Source of the DNA: SG8-30 sp963715485
GTDB lineage: Bacteria > Pseudomonadota > Gammaproteobacteria > Steroidobacterales > Steroidobacteraceae
Direction of reading: 5' to 3'
Length of the DNA stretch: 64,000 nt
Assembly (NCBI GenBank): GCA_963715485.1
Contig: OY970244.1
Location: 2,356,001 to 2,420,000, forward strand
Shown here: positions 25,610 through 35,013 of the stretch, in pieces
Layout of the letters: the number at the start of each line of letters is the position of its first letter
Position numbering within the stretch: the stretch's first letter is position 1
Translations under genes and position numbers: made by a program
Notes under the pieces: model-generated
What the model was told of the DNA's origin: nothing
Database searches by the model: none
The model's input: only the letters and a program-made list of their open reading frames with translations

Positions 25610-26310
25610 CGTCCTGCCTCCCCTCGCGATCCAAGCACATTGACCGCGAACTCCAGGTCCGCCGGGTGCGTGATCTTGATGTTGAGCGGCGAGCCCTCTA
25701 CGAGCAAGGGCTTCAGGCCCGCTGCCTCCATTGCCGTTGCTTCATCGCCAGGAGCCTCGCCTGCAGCTATGGCACGATCGAGGGCCCGGGTAAGCTGGCC
25801 CAGGCGGAACATTTGCGGCGTCTGGGCCCGCCACAGGCGGTCGCGCGCCACGGTCTGCGCAACGCGCCCCGCGCCATCACCACGTTTGAGCGTGTCGGCC
25901 ACCGGAACCGCCAGCAACCCACCAACCGGATCGCTACTGCAGGCGTCGATCAATCGTTGCAGGTCGGATGCCGGCAGGCAGGGACGCGCCGCGTCGTGGA
26001 CCACGACCCAGTCGTCCTCCGATGCTGATTTCAGTGCCTGCAATCCGGCCAGCACCGAGTGGCAACGCTCACGGCCGCCGATCGCAGTGGAGACCGCATC
26101 GCGCAATTGCGCCGGCAGCTCCCGCCAATCTCGATCTTCGGGCGCAAGCACCACCACGCCGCCCGCAATCCCGGAATGCGATATCAGGATGCCGAGCGTG
26201 TGCTCGATGACGCTGCGGCCAGCGAGAGGAAGATATTGCTTGGGAGTCGACCCACCCAGGCGACGCGACGCGCCGGCTGCCGGCACGACGAACCAGATGC
26301 GCGCAGGCAT
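25606..26310 (-). CDS. ispD: 2-C-methyl-D-erythritol 4-phosphate cytidylyltransferase
   Basis: IspD attaches CMP to methylerythritol phosphate in the MEP pathway. The product has 234 residues. The nucleotide-binding signature PAAGASRRLGGSTPKQYLPL lies at the N-terminus, and VVVHDAARPCL and the late GDEATAMEAAGLKPLLVEG are present. It lies 5 bases downstream of ftsB and overlaps ispF. The ftsB-ispD-ispF grouping is conserved in gammaproteobacteria. Confidence 0.97.
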   Translation of the reverse strand: MPARIWFVVPAAGASRRLGGSTPKQYLPLAGRSVIEHTLGILISHSGIAGGVVVLAPEDRDWRELPAQLRDAVSTAIGGRERCHSVLAGLQALKSASEDDWVVVHDAARPCLPASDLQRLIDACSSDPVGGLLAVPVADTLKRGDGAGRVAQTVARDRLWRAQTPQMFRLGQLTRALDRAIAAGEAPGDEATAMEAAGLKPLLVEGSPLNIKITHPADLEFAVNVLGSRGEAGR

Positions 26311-26315
26311 TCCGG

Positions 26316-26651
26316 CTACCGCTTCAGAGCGGCTTCAGTCGTGGATGGCTCCATGCGCGCGCGGACCGGCGGTAGGTCGGCGACATCCACGACCTGGTAG
26401 AAGGTTTCGCCCGAGCCGATCATGCCAAGGTCATGCCTCGCGCGTTCCTCGAGGGCAGTGAGGCCCTTCTTCAGGTCCTGGACCTCGGCCTTCAGCTGGC
26501 CATTGCGCTGGCGCAGGATTTCGTTCTCGCCTTCCTGGGAGGCTACCGCGGCCTCAAGCTGCCAGATCTCGCGATAGCCGTCCTCGGCAATCCAGAGCCG
26601 GTACTGCATGAGCACCAGCGCGACGACCAGGAAACCGAAGAGGACCCTCAT
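26316..26651 (-). CDS. ftsB: Cell division protein FtsB
   Basis: FtsB is a bitopic divisome protein that forms the FtsQLB complex regulating septal peptidoglycan synthesis. The product has 111 residues: one N-terminal transmembrane helix (about 2-18), then a coiled coil (about 28-65, EIWQLEAAVASQEGENEILR) and the conserved ERARHDLGMI segment with the GETFYQVV box. It lies between eno and ispD, as in E. coli. Confidence 0.95.
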   Translation of the reverse strand: MRVLFGFLVVALVLMQYRLWIAEDGYREIWQLEAAVASQEGENEILRQRNGQLKAEVQDLKKGLTALEERARHDLGMIGSGETFYQVVDVADLPPVRARMEPSTTEAALKR

Positions 26652-26769
26652 GGGGATGGCAGAATATCACGTCTTGTCAAGTAGTTGGCAACAGTTTCGG
26701 AGGTCATTTAGAGGGATCGGGGGACCACAGTTCGAGCCCAGTCGACGGGAAAGGCCGGCTTCTCCGGTA

Positions 26770-26798
26770 GGGGACAGCCCCATTTTGGGGTCAGCCCC
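26770..26798. repeat. Paired palindromes downstream of eno
   Basis: GGGGACAGCCCC (26770-26781) and GGGGTCAGCCCC (26787-26798) flank a short AT spacer in the 157-base eno-ftsB gap. They belong to the dispersed GGGGNCNGNCCCC family and may act as a transcription attenuator after eno, though no clear U-tract follows. Confidence 0.65.
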
Positions 26799-26808
26799 CG
26801 CTGAGGGC

Positions 26809-28104
26809 TCACCGTTCCTGCGCGATTTTGACGGGAAATGCGCCCTTCCCCGCATACACCGCGCGCGCGCCAAGCTCCGCCTCAATGCGCAGCAACTGGT
26901 TGTACTTTGCTATGCGATCGGAACGCGAGAGCGAGCCGGTCTTGATCTGCGTCGCAGCCGTCCCGACGGCGATGTCGGCAATCGTTGAGTCCTCGGTCTC
27001 GCCCGAACGGTGCGACACCACCGACGAGTAACCTGCCCTGCTCGCCATCTCGATGGCGGCCAGTGTCTCGGTCAGCGTGCCGATCTGGTTCGGCTTGATC
27101 AGGATCGAGTTGGCAACTTTCTTCTCGATGCCTTCCGCCAGGATGCTGGTGTTGGTGACAAACAGGTCGTCGCCAACGAGTTGCACGCGCGAGCCAAGCT
27201 TGGCAGTAAGCACGGCCCAGCCATCCCAGTCAGCCTCTGCCATGCCGTCCTCGACGGTGATCACCGGGTAGCGGAACACCAGCTCCGCGAGGTAGTCGGC
27301 GAACTCGGCACTCGAAAACTGCCGGTTCTCCGACTCCAGCACGTAGCGACCGCCCTTGTGGAACTCGCTGCTGGCGACGTCCAGCCCGAGGTAGATGTCC
27401 TGCCCCGCCCTGTAGCCGGCGACTTCGATGGCTTCCAGGATCGTGGCGAGCGCCGCTTCATTCGATGGCAGGTTCGGGGCAAAGCCTCCCTCGTCGCCGA
27501 CCGCCGTGTTGAGGCCACGCTGGTGCAGCAGTTTCTTCAGCGTGTGGAAAACCTCGGCACCATAGCGCAACGCCTCCGAGAAGCTCGGCGCGCCGACTGG
27601 CAGGATCATGAATTCCTGGATGTCGAGGCTGTTGTCCGCATGCGCCCCACCGTTGATGATATTCATCATCGGCACCGGCATACCGGTTGCTCCCTCGCCG
27701 CCCAGGTGCCGGTAGAGTCCCACGCCCTTTTCGCGCGCCGTGGCGTGGGCGGCCGCGAGCGATACCGCGAGGATGGCGTTCGCACCGAGACGGGACTTGT
27801 TCGGCGTGGCGTCCAGCGAACACATCTTTTCGTCCAGCCCGACCTGGTCGGCGGCATCGTCGCCAAGCAAGGCGTCGCGCAGCTCCTTGTTGACATGGCC
27901 AGTGGCCTTGCGCACGCCCTTGCCGAGGTAGCGGGCCTTGTCGCCGTCACGAAGCTCCACGGCCTCGCGGGTTCCCGTGGAGGCGCCCGAGGGCACCGCG
28001 GCACGGCCCATGACGCCCGACTCGAGCACGACGTCGGCCTCGACCGTGGGATTACCGCGCGAGTCGATGATCTCGCGGCCGCGGATGTCAGCGATCCTGC
28101 TCAC
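26809..28104 (-). CDS. eno: Enolase
   Basis: Enolase interconverts 2-phosphoglycerate and phosphoenolpyruvate. The product has 431 residues from a GTG at 28104 that overlaps the kdsA stop (GTGA). It begins RIADIRGREIIDSRGNPT and carries the SGASTGTREA loop, the NIINGGAHADNSLDIQEFM block and the SHRSGETEDSTIADIAV signature. The frame is open far upstream only as a shadow of kdsA. The pyrG-kdsA-eno arrangement is common in Xanthomonad-like genomes. Confidence 0.98.
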   Translation of the reverse strand: MSRIADIRGREIIDSRGNPTVEADVVLESGVMGRAAVPSGASTGTREAVELRDGDKARYLGKGVRKATGHVNKELRDALLGDDAADQVGLDEKMCSLDATPNKSRLGANAILAVSLAAAHATAREKGVGLYRHLGGEGATGMPVPMMNIINGGAHADNSLDIQEFMILPVGAPSFSEALRYGAEVFHTLKKLLHQRGLNTAVGDEGGFAPNLPSNEAALATILEAIEVAGYRAGQDIYLGLDVASSEFHKGGRYVLESENRQFSSAEFADYLAELVFRYPVITVEDGMAEADWDGWAVLTAKLGSRVQLVGDDLFVTNTSILAEGIEKKVANSILIKPNQIGTLTETLAAIEMASRAGYSSVVSHRSGETEDSTIADIAVGTAATQIKTGSLSRSDRIAKYNQLLRIEAELGARAVYAGKGAFPVKIAQER

Positions 28105-28934
28105 AGGGAATCCTCCTCGAAGGGCGCCGACTTCACGACGCGGTCGATTTCCAAAAGTATTTCCAGCAAGGAACGCATGCGCGGCAGCGGCCATGCGTTC
28201 GGGCCGTCGGACAGCGCTTCCTCGGGCTTCGGGTGCGTTTCCATGAAGAGCCCCGACACGCCCGCGGCGACGGCCGCGCGGGCCAGCACCGGAATGAATT
28301 CGCGCTGTCCGCCCGAGGCCGAGCCCTTGCCGCCTGGTAGCTGCACCGAATGCGTGGCGTCGAACACCACTGGTACGCCGAAGCCACGCATCACGGCCAG
28401 CGAGCGCATGTCGGATACCAGGTTGTTGTAGCCGAAGCTGAAGCCGCGTTCGCAGGCCATGACCTGCTCGTTGCCGGTCGACCTCGCCTTGTCGATGACG
28501 TTGCCCATTTCCCAGGGACTCAGGAACTGCCCCTTCTTGATGTTGACGGGCTTGCCCTGCGAGCAGGCCTTGACGATGAAATTGGTCTGACGGCACAGGA
28601 AGGCCGGCGTCTGCAGGACGTCGACCACCGATGCGACCTCGTCGAAAGGCGTGTCCTCGTGCACGTCTGTCAGTACCGGCACGCCGAGCTGGCGCTTGAC
28701 CTCACCGAGGATGCGCAAGCCTTCCTCGATGCCTGGCCCGCGGTAGGACTCGTGCGAGGAGCGGTTGGCCTTGTCGTAGGACGCCTTGAAGATGAATGGC
28801 ACGCCGAGCTCCGCGGTCAGTTCTCGCAGCTGGCCCGCAATGTCTAGCGTCAGCGCTTCACTCTCGACCACGCAGGGCCCGGCGATCAGGAACAAGGGGC
28901 GGTCAGGGTCAACCTTGAAGCCGCACAGTTTCAT
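28101..28934 (-). CDS. kdsA: 3-deoxy-8-phosphooctulonate synthase
   Basis: KdsA condenses arabinose 5-phosphate with phosphoenolpyruvate to make Kdo 8-phosphate, a lipopolysaccharide core precursor. The product has 277 residues. Motifs include LFLIAGPCVVES, FKASYDKANRSS, VLTDVHEDTP, and the late DATHSVQLPGG and ETHPKPEEALSDGPN blocks. Its start overlaps the pyrG stop by four bases and its stop overlaps the eno start. Confidence 0.97.
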   Translation of the reverse strand: MKLCGFKVDPDRPLFLIAGPCVVESEALTLDIAGQLRELTAELGVPFIFKASYDKANRSSHESYRGPGIEEGLRILGEVKRQLGVPVLTDVHEDTPFDEVASVVDVLQTPAFLCRQTNFIVKACSQGKPVNIKKGQFLSPWEMGNVIDKARSTGNEQVMACERGFSFGYNNLVSDMRSLAVMRGFGVPVVFDATHSVQLPGGKGSASGGQREFIPVLARAAVAAGVSGLFMETHPKPEEALSDGPNAWPLPRMRSLLEILLEIDRVVKSAPFEEDSL

Positions 28935-30577
28935 GCGCTGGCGGCCTTGGGCAGCTTGCCCGCTGCCTGCTGGCGCGCGGCACGCACGAAACCGGTGAAC
29001 AGCGGATGACCATCGCGCGGGTTCGAGGTGAACTCGGGATGGAACTGCACCGCCACGAACCAGGGATGCGACGGCAGCTCGACCACCTCGACCAGGTTAT
29101 CCGATGAGAGGCCCGAAAACACCATGCCGGCCTGCTCCATCCGTTGCATGTAGTTGTTGTTGAACTCGTAGCGATGGCGGTGGCGCTCCAGGACGATGTC
29201 GCTGCCGTAGATCTCGTGCGCCCTGCTGCCCGGCTTGAGTCGCGCTTCCTGGGCGCCCAGGCGCATCGTGCCGCCCAGATCGGACTGCTCGTCCCGCGTC
29301 TCCATGCTGCCGGTGCGGTCCCGCCACTCGGTAATCAGGGCGATGACCGGATCCGGCGTCTTCCGGCTGAACTCGGTCGAGTGCGCGCTTTCGAGGCCCA
29401 GCACGTCGCGCGCGAACTCGATGACCGCCACCTGCATGCCGAGACAGATACCAAGGTAGGGAATCCCGCGCTCGCGGGCGTAGCGCACCGCCTTGACCTT
29501 GCCCTCGATGCCGCGCTCGCCGAACCCGCCTGGCACCAGGATCGCGTCCATGTCGGCCAGGCAGCCGGTCCCGGTCTTCTCGATGTCCACCGATTCAATG
29601 TGGTGGATCCTGACCCGGCAGCGGGTCTTGAGCCCGGCGTGCTGCAACGCCTCGTTGAGTGAAATGTAGGAATCGCGGATCTGCACGTACTTGCCGACCA
29701 TGGCGATGTTGACCGTCGCCTCGTAGGCATGGCGCGCCGCAACCACTTCTTCCCACTGGGCCAGGTCGGCCGGTGGCGCGTCGATGCGCAGCTTGTCGCA
29801 GACGATGTCGTCCAGCTTCTGCTCGCGCAGCAGCAGCGGGATCTTGTAGATGTCGTCGGAATCGACTGCCGAGATGACCGCGCGCTCCTCGACGTTGGTG
29901 AACAGCGCGATCTTGCGGCGCTGCTCGTCGGGCAGCGGGTCCTTGCAACGGCATAACAGGATATCCGGCTGGATGCCGATGCCGCGGAGTTCCTTGACCG
30001 AGTGCTGCGTCGGCTTGGTCTTGATCTCGCCCGAGCCGCCGACGATGGGGACCAGCGTCAGGTGGAGATACACGACGTTGTTGCGGCCGAGCTCCACGCC
30101 CATCTGGCGGATGGCCTCCAGGAACGGCAGCGACTCGATGTCGCCGACCGTACCGCCGATCTCCACCATGCACACGTCGGCATCGCCCGCGCCGAGCTTG
30201 ACGCAGCGGCGGATCTCATCGGTGATGTGCGGAATGACCTGCACGGTGGCGCCGAGGTAGTCGCCGCGGCGCTCCTTGGCGATGACGCTCTCGTAGATGC
30301 GGCCGGTCGTGTAGTTGCTGTGACGGCCCGTGGTCGTGCGGACGAAGCGCTCGTAATGGCCCAGGTCAAGGTCGGTCTCCGTCCCGTCCGCGGTGACGAA
30401 CACCTCGCCGTGCTGGAACGGGCTCATGGTGCCCGGGTCGACGTTGATATAGGGGTCGAGCTTGACCATCGAGACCTTCAGGCCCCGCGCCTCGAGAATG
30501 GCGCCGAGCGAGGCCGCGGCGATGCCCTTGCCGAGCGAGGAAACCACGCCGCCGGTCACGAATACAAAACGGGTCAT
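28931..30577 (-). CDS. pyrG: CTP synthase
   Basis: PyrG aminates UTP to CTP using glutamine. The product has 548 residues. The N-terminal synthase domain starts RFVFVTGGVVSSLGKGIAAA with SLGAILEARG. The C-terminal class I amidotransferase domain carries the Cys of YLGICLGMQVAV and the late FVAVQFHPEF with its catalytic His and Glu. It heads the pyrG-kdsA-eno run. The 205-base upstream gap separates it from the minor-pilin operon. Confidence 0.98.
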   Translation of the reverse strand: MTRFVFVTGGVVSSLGKGIAAASLGAILEARGLKVSMVKLDPYINVDPGTMSPFQHGEVFVTADGTETDLDLGHYERFVRTTTGRHSNYTTGRIYESVIAKERRGDYLGATVQVIPHITDEIRRCVKLGAGDADVCMVEIGGTVGDIESLPFLEAIRQMGVELGRNNVVYLHLTLVPIVGGSGEIKTKPTQHSVKELRGIGIQPDILLCRCKDPLPDEQRRKIALFTNVEERAVISAVDSDDIYKIPLLLREQKLDDIVCDKLRIDAPPADLAQWEEVVAARHAYEATVNIAMVGKYVQIRDSYISLNEALQHAGLKTRCRVRIHHIESVDIEKTGTGCLADMDAILVPGGFGERGIEGKVKAVRYARERGIPYLGICLGMQVAVIEFARDVLGLESAHSTEFSRKTPDPVIALITEWRDRTGSMETRDEQSDLGGTMRLGAQEARLKPGSRAHEIYGSDIVLERHRHRYEFNNNYMQRMEQAGMVFSGLSSDNLVEVVELPSHPWFVAVQFHPEFTSNPRDGHPLFTGFVRAARQQAAGKLPKAASA

Positions 30578-30742
30578 CGGGCACTCCCGCCGCAGTCAGA
30601 AAACGAGCGGGCCTTCGCGGCATTGGCCCGGAGCGGCCGCCGGCAAAGGCCCAGGTACGACGGGAAGTCAGTTTACCGGAGTGGGGTCCGGGCAGCCAAC
30701 CGGAATGTGAGCCGCGTCATGAGGAAAGCGGCATAAGGGATT

Positions 30743-30761
30743 GACGCAACGGGGTTGCGTC
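30743..30761 (-). terminator. Possible terminator hairpin after the pilin operon
   Basis: An 8-bp perfect stem GACGCAAC/GTTGCGTC with a 3-base loop lies about 22 bases after the stop of the last pilin gene. The following tract on the minus strand (AATCCCTTATG) is only weakly T-rich, so termination may be inefficient. Confidence 0.5.
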
Positions 30762-30782
30762 GCGATCCGCCGGGCGGGAGTG

Positions 30783-31340
30783 CTACGAGCAGGCCCCGGC
30801 GGTGGTCCGGGTCACGTAGGCGACCCCGGTGGCACTGATCGTGACCACGCGCTCCTGGCTGCCGACGGGTGAGGAGCGGCAGACGGTAAAGCTCGCCGCG
30901 GTCGCCCCCACCCCGATCGGCTGGAAGCTGATGGAACTGGTTCCGCCACCCTGCGTGACCTTCCAGCCCGCCGGCAGGGCCTGCTGGACCTGCAGCACGT
31001 TTGCCCCATTCAGGACGATCCAGCCCTGCTCCCAACCGGGCGTCGTCGTGGTCGCGCAACTCGTGCCATTGGTCGACGCACAGAGCGTAATCACCGAATT
31101 ACGCTTGATAGCCTCGCTTCGGGCCAGCTGCACGCTCGCGACCATGTTGTTGGCAATGGAACCGAGTGTGCTGCCGAGTGAGGCGTTCCGGAAAGAAGGC
31201 ACCGCGATCGCCAGCAGGATCGCGGCGATCGAGATGGTAATCATCAGTTCCAGCAGCGTGAATCCCTGGGCACGGCCTATCCGCTTGCTGATCGGACCGT
31301 GCCCTGGGTTGGTCTTGTTCATGGCCGGATCTCTGCTCAC
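30783..31340 (-). CDS. fimT: GspH/FimT-family minor pseudopilin
   Basis: This is a minor pilin-like protein of 185 residues. A leader of about 26 residues ends at QG, followed by FTLLELMITISIAAILLAI, the prepilin peptidase site and hydrophobic helix of class III signals. The rest matches the GspH/FimT layout with SVQLARSEAIKRNSVITLCAS. The GTG at 31340 overlaps the pilY1 stop as GTGA; ATG 31322 is an alternative start. It is the last gene of the pilin operon, whereas fimT is often the first. Confidence 0.88.
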   Translation of the reverse strand: MSRDPAMNKTNPGHGPISKRIGRAQGFTLLELMITISIAAILLAIAVPSFRNASLGSTLGSIANNMVASVQLARSEAIKRNSVITLCASTNGTSCATTTTPGWEQGWIVLNGANVLQVQQALPAGWKVTQGGGTSSISFQPIGVGATAASFTVCRSSPVGSQERVVTISATGVAYVTRTTAGACS

Positions 31341-34300
31341 TTCTCGATGTACCAGTAGGTCAGGCCTTTCGGCTGCGTACCGGTGATCGGTGCAGGCGGA
31401 ATGGTGGCCTCGAGCGGCCCGCTCGGATCTGCGCCGATCACGAACGGCACGGTAACGCCATTATCGAGGGTGACCTGTCCTGCCACCGGCGAGGGTGGCA
31501 GCCCGCCGCCGGAAATCTCCTGGTCGCGGTTATTGACCGCACCCAGGGCCGCGGCATTCTTGAACAGCAGGTTGTAGACCCGCGCCGTTCCCAGGTTCGA
31601 GCTGCATGAGCCAGGTACCGGCAGGGTTGGCGTGTGCGTGCTGAACGTTGTTACGCCGAAGACGGTAATGGCCGAGGTCACGCCCTGTTCGCCAGCTCGC
31701 ATGGGCAGGGCCCAGCCCTTTGAGTTCTCCAGCAGCGTCGGGTCCGGCGGATCCGTCGCGAGCGGGTCGATCGCCACGAGCGAATTGAGGCCGATGACGG
31801 ATCCATCCGGCGGCCAGTCGGTATCTCCGGGTACGTCCCTGACCATGAAGAAGTAATTCTGGACAGCCAGGGCCGCATCGAACACCCTGAGCGGCTTCTC
31901 GCGGTCGCCGGAACCGATCAGCAGGTAGTAGGGACCACCGCCTGAGGCCTGGACCACGTCCGGCGAGAACAGGAACTTCCGGTTCATCGGGCAGGCGGTA
32001 GACGGGCTCGTATCGTTCACCGTGTCGCAGCCCAGTGAGGCGATCTTGGTCATGGTCCAGTCGCCAGGCACGGTCGAGTTGAAGGGCGCGGTACCACCGG
32101 CCCCGGCAATGCGGTAGATATTGCCGCCCGCGTCGGCTGCATAGGCGTACTTGGCGAGCCCGGTGGTCCCGTCCGGCACGACGAACACATCGCCGACCAC
32201 CGGACGATCGGTGTCGAAGGACTTCAGCAGCGCGCCGCTGGCGGCATCCAGCACGTAGACCTCTCGTCCCTTCGCATCGGACGTGCAGGTATGCGCGTCG
32301 TCATCCTCGCATGGGTCATAACCACCGCCCATGATCAGCATCGGATCCGGTGAACCCGCGGTCGCGTAACCCTGGGTCTTCATGACCTTGGGGGCCGACC
32401 AGGTCTGGCCGATGCCGTCGAACCCGCTCGAACAACCCGTATCGTCGCCAAGGTTCGGACAGCCCTTCTTCCAGAGGAGGGTCGGGCTCGCCGGATCGTC
32501 CACGATGCCGCTCATGTCAAAGGCATAGAGGACTCGCCCACCCCGGCGCATGGCCGCGTAGATCCAGGTGTCATTCCCGTCCACGTAGGCAGCAATCGGC
32601 CCGTCGACGCCGTAAGGCTTGGGCAGCCGCGTCGGCGGCGAGGTCGAGCCCGTGAAACTGATTGGAACATCGTTGTCCCGCAGGCGATCGATGCTTGTCG
32701 GGTAGAACTCTGGCGGGATAAAGGCCCAGAGTTCGCTTCCCGCCTCGACCGGGCTGCCACCTGGGCCGACCGCGAGAGTGCGGTTGCCGTTGACGGCCCG
32801 CAGGATACCGTCGTTGCCGCCATAGAACACGATGACTTCGGGATTGGCGTCGGTGCCGTAGTTGATGGCTATCGGACGCGAGTGAATGACGTCGCCATGG
32901 ATGGACGGTCTCATCTCGGTCGTCGTGGCCCCGTTGAGATTCTCGTTGTCTTCGTCCAGGCCGCGCTTCCAGTTGATGTGCTTCGTCCTCTCCGTGGCGT
33001 CCACTGCATTTATCAATGGCGCAGTGATGCTGGCGTTCGCGGTGACGAAGTCGGTCAGGGTGGAGCAGGAACCAAAGACGGGCGAACAGGTCTTCAGCCT
33101 GCGGCTGGTGGAGCCGCGCAGCTTGTGTCCCTGGGCGCCCTTCTCGACGACATTTCCGTCCGGGTAGTTGGATGCATCGGAATTGGGCACCGCCAGGCAG
33201 CCTCCCTGTGGCCGGAACTGCCAGTAGGTATCGGTGGCCGACGGCGTCCAGAAGCTGCGGGCACACTCGGTCAGGAAACCGGTCACAGGGTTGATGGCAA
33301 GCTGGTCGTCCGCATCCAGCGTCCGCAGGGCGCCGTTGGCGATGCCGAGCTTGTACTGTTTCATGTTGCCGTCCCAGCGCGGCAGGGCATTGGCATCCGG
33401 TCGGAACATGCCGACGAACACCTGGTTCAGGTAGGTGCCCTCGGTGTTGACGCTGACCGGGAGGCTGACCGACGCGAACACGCTGTTGACCGCCTGGATC
33501 TCAGAGAAGATCCGGCCCAGGGCTTCCGAAATCTCGGCGCCCCCGTTGCCGGAGGTGACCGAGAAGTACTTGCCGTCGCTGACGCCTGCCATGCTCTGGA
33601 GCATCGCGGTCCAGCCCGGACCCTGGCCGGTCGTGATCCGGTCGACGTCGACCGTGTAGGTCATGACGCCGAGGCTGCTGCGGTTCATGAACCGCGCCCA
33701 CTCGTCGGCAATGTTGTTCTGTGAACCGCTCGGCGAGATCGGAATGGTGCTCGTGGCGCCGGCGATTCCCTCGGCCGATGCAGCGCTGGCAAGCTGGGTC
33801 GCGGCGGTCCGATTGTCCGAGTTGTTGTCCTGCACCGCACCGTTACTGATGTAGATGAGGTAAGTGTTACCACAGCTGACCGGATTCAGCGGACTGTTGT
33901 AGGGCGATCCGGCGAAGGCATTGATGGCGTTGCCCGGCAGTGCATAGATGGCCCTTGATGCAGCGGTGCCCGACGTGTTGCCGGTGTAGTCGGTCTTCAC
34001 CTTCTGGTTGCCCGAGAAGGGCGGCAGACCCTTGAAATACTGGTAGACCTCCGACATGGTCTTGCCGGCCTTGCCGCCATTCGACTTGTCGCCATTTCCG
34101 TCGAGGCTGTTCAGCAGCGCCATGTACTTGGTCTGGTTGACCTCGGTCATGTCGCGGATGGCCGCCCGGATGTAACCGCCGTCATAGTTGTTGTTCGGGT
34201 TGCCCGTTTCGGTGAAAAGCATCAGGCCAACCCGGAACTTCGCCGAGCCATCGTCGTCGACGGGAAGGTTGTCGACGGTCTGGATCAGTGCCTGGCGCTC

Positions 34301-34522
34301 GTTGATGTTGATCGCCTGGCCATCGACGTTGCGGCTCCAGTTGGCCGTGTTGTCGAGCAGGATCAGCACGTTCGGGATGCCGGCCGCCCCGCCGCCTGGC
34401 TGCACGAACAGGTCGATGTCCTCGGCCGACGCCGGCGAGTGCCAGGCCAGCACGGCCATCGCCAGGCCCGAGAATAGGAATCCGCTTCGAGTCATGGTCT
34501 TCATGTTTGCTGTCCGTGTCAT
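31337..34522 (-). CDS. pilY1: Type IV pilus biogenesis protein PilY1
   Basis: PilY1 is a large pilus-tip or surface protein needed for pilus extension and, in Pseudomonas, surface sensing. The product has 1061 residues with an N-terminal signal peptide (ending near SPASAEDI). A von Willebrand A-like region opens NVLILLDNTANWSRN. The C-terminal PilY1 beta-propeller includes DGILRAVNG, NDTWIYAAMRRGGRVLYAFD and KYAYAADAGGNIYRI, the last resembling a calcium loop. The ATG at 34522 overlaps the pilX stop (ATGA). It is flanked by minor pilins as usual. Confidence 0.95.
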   Translation of the reverse strand: MTRTANMKTMTRSGFLFSGLAMAVLAWHSPASAEDIDLFVQPGGGAAGIPNVLILLDNTANWSRNVDGQAININERQALIQTVDNLPVDDDGSAKFRVGLMLFTETGNPNNNYDGGYIRAAIRDMTEVNQTKYMALLNSLDGNGDKSNGGKAGKTMSEVYQYFKGLPPFSGNQKVKTDYTGNTSGTAASRAIYALPGNAINAFAGSPYNSPLNPVSCGNTYLIYISNGAVQDNNSDNRTAATQLASAASAEGIAGATSTIPISPSGSQNNIADEWARFMNRSSLGVMTYTVDVDRITTGQGPGWTAMLQSMAGVSDGKYFSVTSGNGGAEISEALGRIFSEIQAVNSVFASVSLPVSVNTEGTYLNQVFVGMFRPDANALPRWDGNMKQYKLGIANGALRTLDADDQLAINPVTGFLTECARSFWTPSATDTYWQFRPQGGCLAVPNSDASNYPDGNVVEKGAQGHKLRGSTSRRLKTCSPVFGSCSTLTDFVTANASITAPLINAVDATERTKHINWKRGLDEDNENLNGATTTEMRPSIHGDVIHSRPIAINYGTDANPEVIVFYGGNDGILRAVNGNRTLAVGPGGSPVEAGSELWAFIPPEFYPTSIDRLRDNDVPISFTGSTSPPTRLPKPYGVDGPIAAYVDGNDTWIYAAMRRGGRVLYAFDMSGIVDDPASPTLLWKKGCPNLGDDTGCSSGFDGIGQTWSAPKVMKTQGYATAGSPDPMLIMGGGYDPCEDDDAHTCTSDAKGREVYVLDAASGALLKSFDTDRPVVGDVFVVPDGTTGLAKYAYAADAGGNIYRIAGAGGTAPFNSTVPGDWTMTKIASLGCDTVNDTSPSTACPMNRKFLFSPDVVQASGGGPYYLLIGSGDREKPLRVFDAALAVQNYFFMVRDVPGDTDWPPDGSVIGLNSLVAIDPLATDPPDPTLLENSKGWALPMRAGEQGVTSAITVFGVTTFSTHTPTLPVPGSCSSNLGTARVYNLLFKNAAALGAVNNRDQEISGGGLPPSPVAGQVTLDNGVTVPFVIGADPSGPLEATIPPAPITGTQPKGLTYWYIEK

Positions 34523-35013
34523 GGGCACACCGTGTTCTTTTGCGATTCGGTCAACAGGACCCGCACGCCGGAGCGTACGCGGACCGCCGCGCCGCCTGCA
34601 TTGGAGGCGCCATTCACCGTCGCGTCGAGGTCCCAGACCGTGTTCCAGGTCGACGCTACCGTCATCGAGACAGGTAGCGACAGGCTGCTGGGGTCGGCGC
34701 CGAAGGCCTGGGCCGCGAAGATGCACTGCGGCTCGGCAACCTCCACCACGTAATCCACCGGCGCGTTGTTGTCGATGTCCACATTGATGCTCTCGGCAGC
34801 CGGTGCATCCGTGAATGGGGAGCTGATCACCTGCTCAATGGCGGCATTCGCAGCGGCGATAGCCTCGTTCCGGAACTGCATGTTGCTCACCGCCCTGAAA
34901 TTCGTGGTACCCAGGTTGAGCGCAGTGATGAGCATCACCGTAATGAGCAGCAGCATGATCATGCCGACCACCAGGGCGGCGCCGCGTTGCGCAGGGTGCT
35001 TACGGGGCATCAT
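34519..35013 (-). CDS. pilX: Minor pilin assembly protein PilX
   Basis: PilX is a minor pilin that primes type IV pilus assembly. The product has 164 residues. An N-terminal basic stretch is followed by RGAALVVGMIMLLLITVMLI, the PilX-type hydrophobic helix that replaces the usual GFTLxE site, then NFRAVSNMQFRNEAIAAANA. The ATG at 35013 overlaps the pilW stop, and the stop overlaps the pilY1 start, so pilW-pilX-pilY1 are coupled. Confidence 0.92.
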   Translation of the reverse strand: MMPRKHPAQRGAALVVGMIMLLLITVMLITALNLGTTNFRAVSNMQFRNEAIAAANAAIEQVISSPFTDAPAAESINVDIDNNAPVDYVVEVAEPQCIFAAQAFGADPSSLSLPVSMTVASTWNTVWDLDATVNGASNAGGAAVRVRSGVRVLLTESQKNTVCP